Assembly: GCA_021823045.1 (NCBI GenBank)
Contig: JAKAPB010000101.1
Span: forward strand, 1-6,886
Direction of reading: 5' to 3'
DNA from: Actinomycetes bacterium
Lineage (GTDB): Bacteria > Actinomycetota > Acidimicrobiia > Acidimicrobiales > Acidimicrobiaceae
Length of the DNA: 6,886 nt
Part shown: in pieces, positions 5,999 to 6,886 of the stretch
Numbering within the stretch: the first letter of the stretch is position 1
How the letters are laid out: each line of letters opens with the position of its first letter
Notes under the pieces: generated by a model
What the model saw: only the letters and a program-made list of their open reading frames with translations
Told to the model about the DNA's origin: nothing
The model's database searches: none
Program-made: the position numbers and the translations under genes

Positions 5999-6409
5999 CT
6001 ATTGGCTTTTACTACTTTCAACAACAAGAGGTACCTCGGTTATCTTCCCGCCGACTATCTCATATGCTCGGACCTCTGGGATAGCCCTTTTAAAAGAGAC
6101 TAGAAAGTAATGCCACGCCGGGTCGGGTAGCTGCGACACATCAGTCGGCGATGGGAATGCCTCGGAGTGCGTATGTGAGTGATAGACACCGATTATCTCA
6201 ATTCCAAGCTCTTCTGCAAGGCGATCGGCAAAGAGCATCGCCTTTGGATCGATAGTGTAGATTCGTGCCGAGTTCTCGATATTTATCGCCGGCTCCACCC
6301 GGGTCACCCTGTTGAGGGTCCCGAGCAGTATCCCACAGGCTTCCAGCGGGTACTTGCGGAGACAGGATGCTACCATCTTCTCATAGGCAACTACGTCCAT
6401 TGTGATCAC
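5999..6409 (-). CDS. mec: Mec, JAMM/JAB1-type zinc peptidase that releases cysteine from CysO
   Basis: Zinc metalloprotease that, in M. tuberculosis, cuts the CysO-cysteine isopeptide-like bond to free cysteine and regenerate CysO. All JAMM residues are visible: the glutamate in YPLEACG (residue 23 counted from the GTG start), then HSH-x7-S-x2-D in HSHTHSEAFPSPTDV. The flanking EACG and HYFLVS match mycobacterial Mec closely by eye. Three in-frame starts exist: TTG 6418 (139 aa), GTG 6409 (136 aa) and ATG 6400 (133 aa). GTG is preferred because AGG lies about nine bases upstream; TTG and ATG lack a well-spaced site. First gene of the cysteine operon, divergent from smpB. In this organism it may also trim the TY tail from CysO, as QbsD-type JAMM enzymes trim QbsE. 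Confidence 0.94.
   Translation of the reverse strand: MITMDVVAYEKMVASCLRKYPLEACGILLGTLNRVTRVEPAINIENSARIYTIDPKAMLFADRLAEELGIEIIGVYHSHTHSEAFPSPTDVSQLPDPAWHYFLVSFKRAIPEVRAYEIVGGKITEVPLVVESSKSQ
6402..6409. promoter_or_regulatory. 8-bp palindrome in the mec/smpB divergent start region
   Basis: GTGATCAC is a perfect 8-bp palindrome, nine of ten when extended to TGTGATCACG. It covers the likely mec start codon, about 30 bases before the smpB start, where control of both genes would converge. It lacks the six-base spacer of a CRP-type site. It could be a regulator half-site pair or chance. Confidence 0.2.
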
Positions 6410-6430
6410 GTTTAGCAACCTAGCCGACTA

Positions 6431-6434
6431 GAGG
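6431..6434 (+). promoter_or_regulatory. Ribosome-binding site fixing the smpB GTG start
   Basis: GAGG (within AGAGGT) lies five bases before the GTG at 6440-6442, and there is no ATG in the early part of the frame. The site falls in the short divergent gap, so any smpB leader is very short or its promoter lies inside mec. Confidence 0.55.
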
Positions 6435-6439
6435 TAGAA

Positions 6440-6886
6440 GTGAGTAAGACAAAATCTAAGTCAAAGCCCGTCCCCGAAGGACGACCCGTTGCCCAAAACC
6501 GCAAAGCCCGCCATGACTACGAAATACTCGACACCTTCGAGGCCGGTATCGCTCTACAAGGGAGCGAAGTCAAGTCGATAAGGTCAGGCAAAGCACAGAT
6601 TAGAGACGCATATGCACGAATCGAAGACGGCGAAATATGGGTTCACATGGTGCATATTCCACCTTACGAACAGGCGGTAGGCTTCGGTGCGCATAATCCC
6701 GATCGCCCGAAGAAACTTCTAATGCACAGGATGGAAATCGAAAGGCTCAAGGGTAAATCACAGCAAGGCTCGCTCAGCCTAGTTCCGCTTTCGATCTACT
6801 TCAAAGGGGGCAAGGCAAAAATGGAGTTAGCCCTCGCAAAAGGGAGAAAGACCTACGACAAGAGACACGAACTGGCGGCAAGAGAC
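6440..6886 (+). CDS. smpB: SsrA-binding protein SmpB, last few codons outside window
   Basis: Binds tmRNA and delivers it to stalled ribosomes for trans-translation and tagging of the unfinished protein. All 149 codons to the window edge are open. A lysine-rich N-terminus (1-23) is followed by KARHDYEILDTFEAGIALQGSEVKSIR, the first strands of the OB-type barrel, then ARIEDGEIW, HNPDRPKKLLMHRMEI, and PLSIYFKGGKAKMELALAKGRKTYDKRHELAARD. The KGRKTYDKR segment begins the basic C-terminal tail that becomes helical in the decoding centre. Typical length is about 150-165, so perhaps 8-12 residues are missing. The start is GTG 6440 with GAGG five bases upstream. It is divergent from mec with about 30 bp between starts. 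Confidence 0.95.
   Translation, partial: MSKTKSKSKPVPEGRPVAQNRKARHDYEILDTFEAGIALQGSEVKSIRSGKAQIRDAYARIEDGEIWVHMVHIPPYEQAVGFGAHNPDRPKKLLMHRMEIERLKGKSQQGSLSLVPLSIYFKGGKAKMELALAKGRKTYDKRHELAARD

Noticed and set aside
6401..6410. TGTGATCACG as a CRP/FNR-type site
   Set aside because: The half-sites touch without the six-base (CRP) or four-base (FNR) spacer, and it sits on the mec start codon; kept only as an unnamed palindrome.
1..6886. CRISPR array, insertion sequence, prophage or defence system
   Set aside because: No regularly spaced repeats, transposase, integrase, terminal inverted repeats or toxin/nuclease genes are visible; every gene but the TetR regulator and flavoenzyme is housekeeping or biosynthetic.

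Overview
This looks like a chromosomal housekeeping segment from an actinobacterium. The best evidence is the set mec-cysO-cysM, the protein-carrier route to cysteine known from mycobacteria, on the same strand as murI-rph-rdgB. In Mycobacterium tuberculosis the same genes run mec, cysO, cysM, a rhomboid protease, murI, Rv1339, rphA and rdgB (Rv1334 to Rv1341). Base composition looks close to balanced by eye (not counted), low for a typical actinobacterium. A medium-GC lineage such as some uncultured Acidimicrobiia would fit, but the taxonomy is inference.

Layout, left to right. Positions 1-485 (minus) hold the first 161 codons of rdgB, running off the left edge. Positions 482-1225 (minus) are rph and 1222-2094 (minus) are murI. 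These three are joined by 4-base start/stop overlaps and form one translationally coupled operon. Positions 2095-2575 are a 481-bp divergent spacer with no supported gene but with inverted repeats, orphan Shine-Dalgarno-like sequences and a candidate promoter/operator for the next gene. Positions 2576-3223 (plus) encode a TetR-type regulator. Positions 3224-3467 are a convergent noncoding spacer. Positions 3468-4697 (minus) encode an FMN-dependent alpha-hydroxy-acid oxidase/dehydrogenase. Positions 4739-5692 (cysM), 5694-5972 (cysO) and 5999-6409 (mec), all minus, are the cysteine module, transcribed mec to cysO to cysM and probably on into the flavoprotein gene. Positions 6440-6886 (plus) are smpB, lacking only its last few codons and starting about 30 bp from mec.

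How the genes work together. CysO carries sulfur as a C-terminal thiocarboxylate, CysM transfers it to an activated serine (O-phosphoserine in mycobacteria) to give CysO-cysteine, and the JAMM protease Mec releases cysteine. The CysO encoded here has two residues after the diglycine, so it cannot be thiocarboxylated until trimmed, and Mec next to it is the obvious candidate. MurI makes D-glutamate for the wall, RNase PH trims tRNA 3' ends, RdgB removes deaminated purine nucleotides, and SmpB works with tmRNA in ribosome rescue. The unusual part is the middle: a hydroxy-acid flavoenzyme with an insertion and a TetR regulator sit between the cysteine and murI operons, where mycobacteria have a rhomboid protease gene. 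I found no CRISPR array, insertion sequence, tRNA or rRNA.
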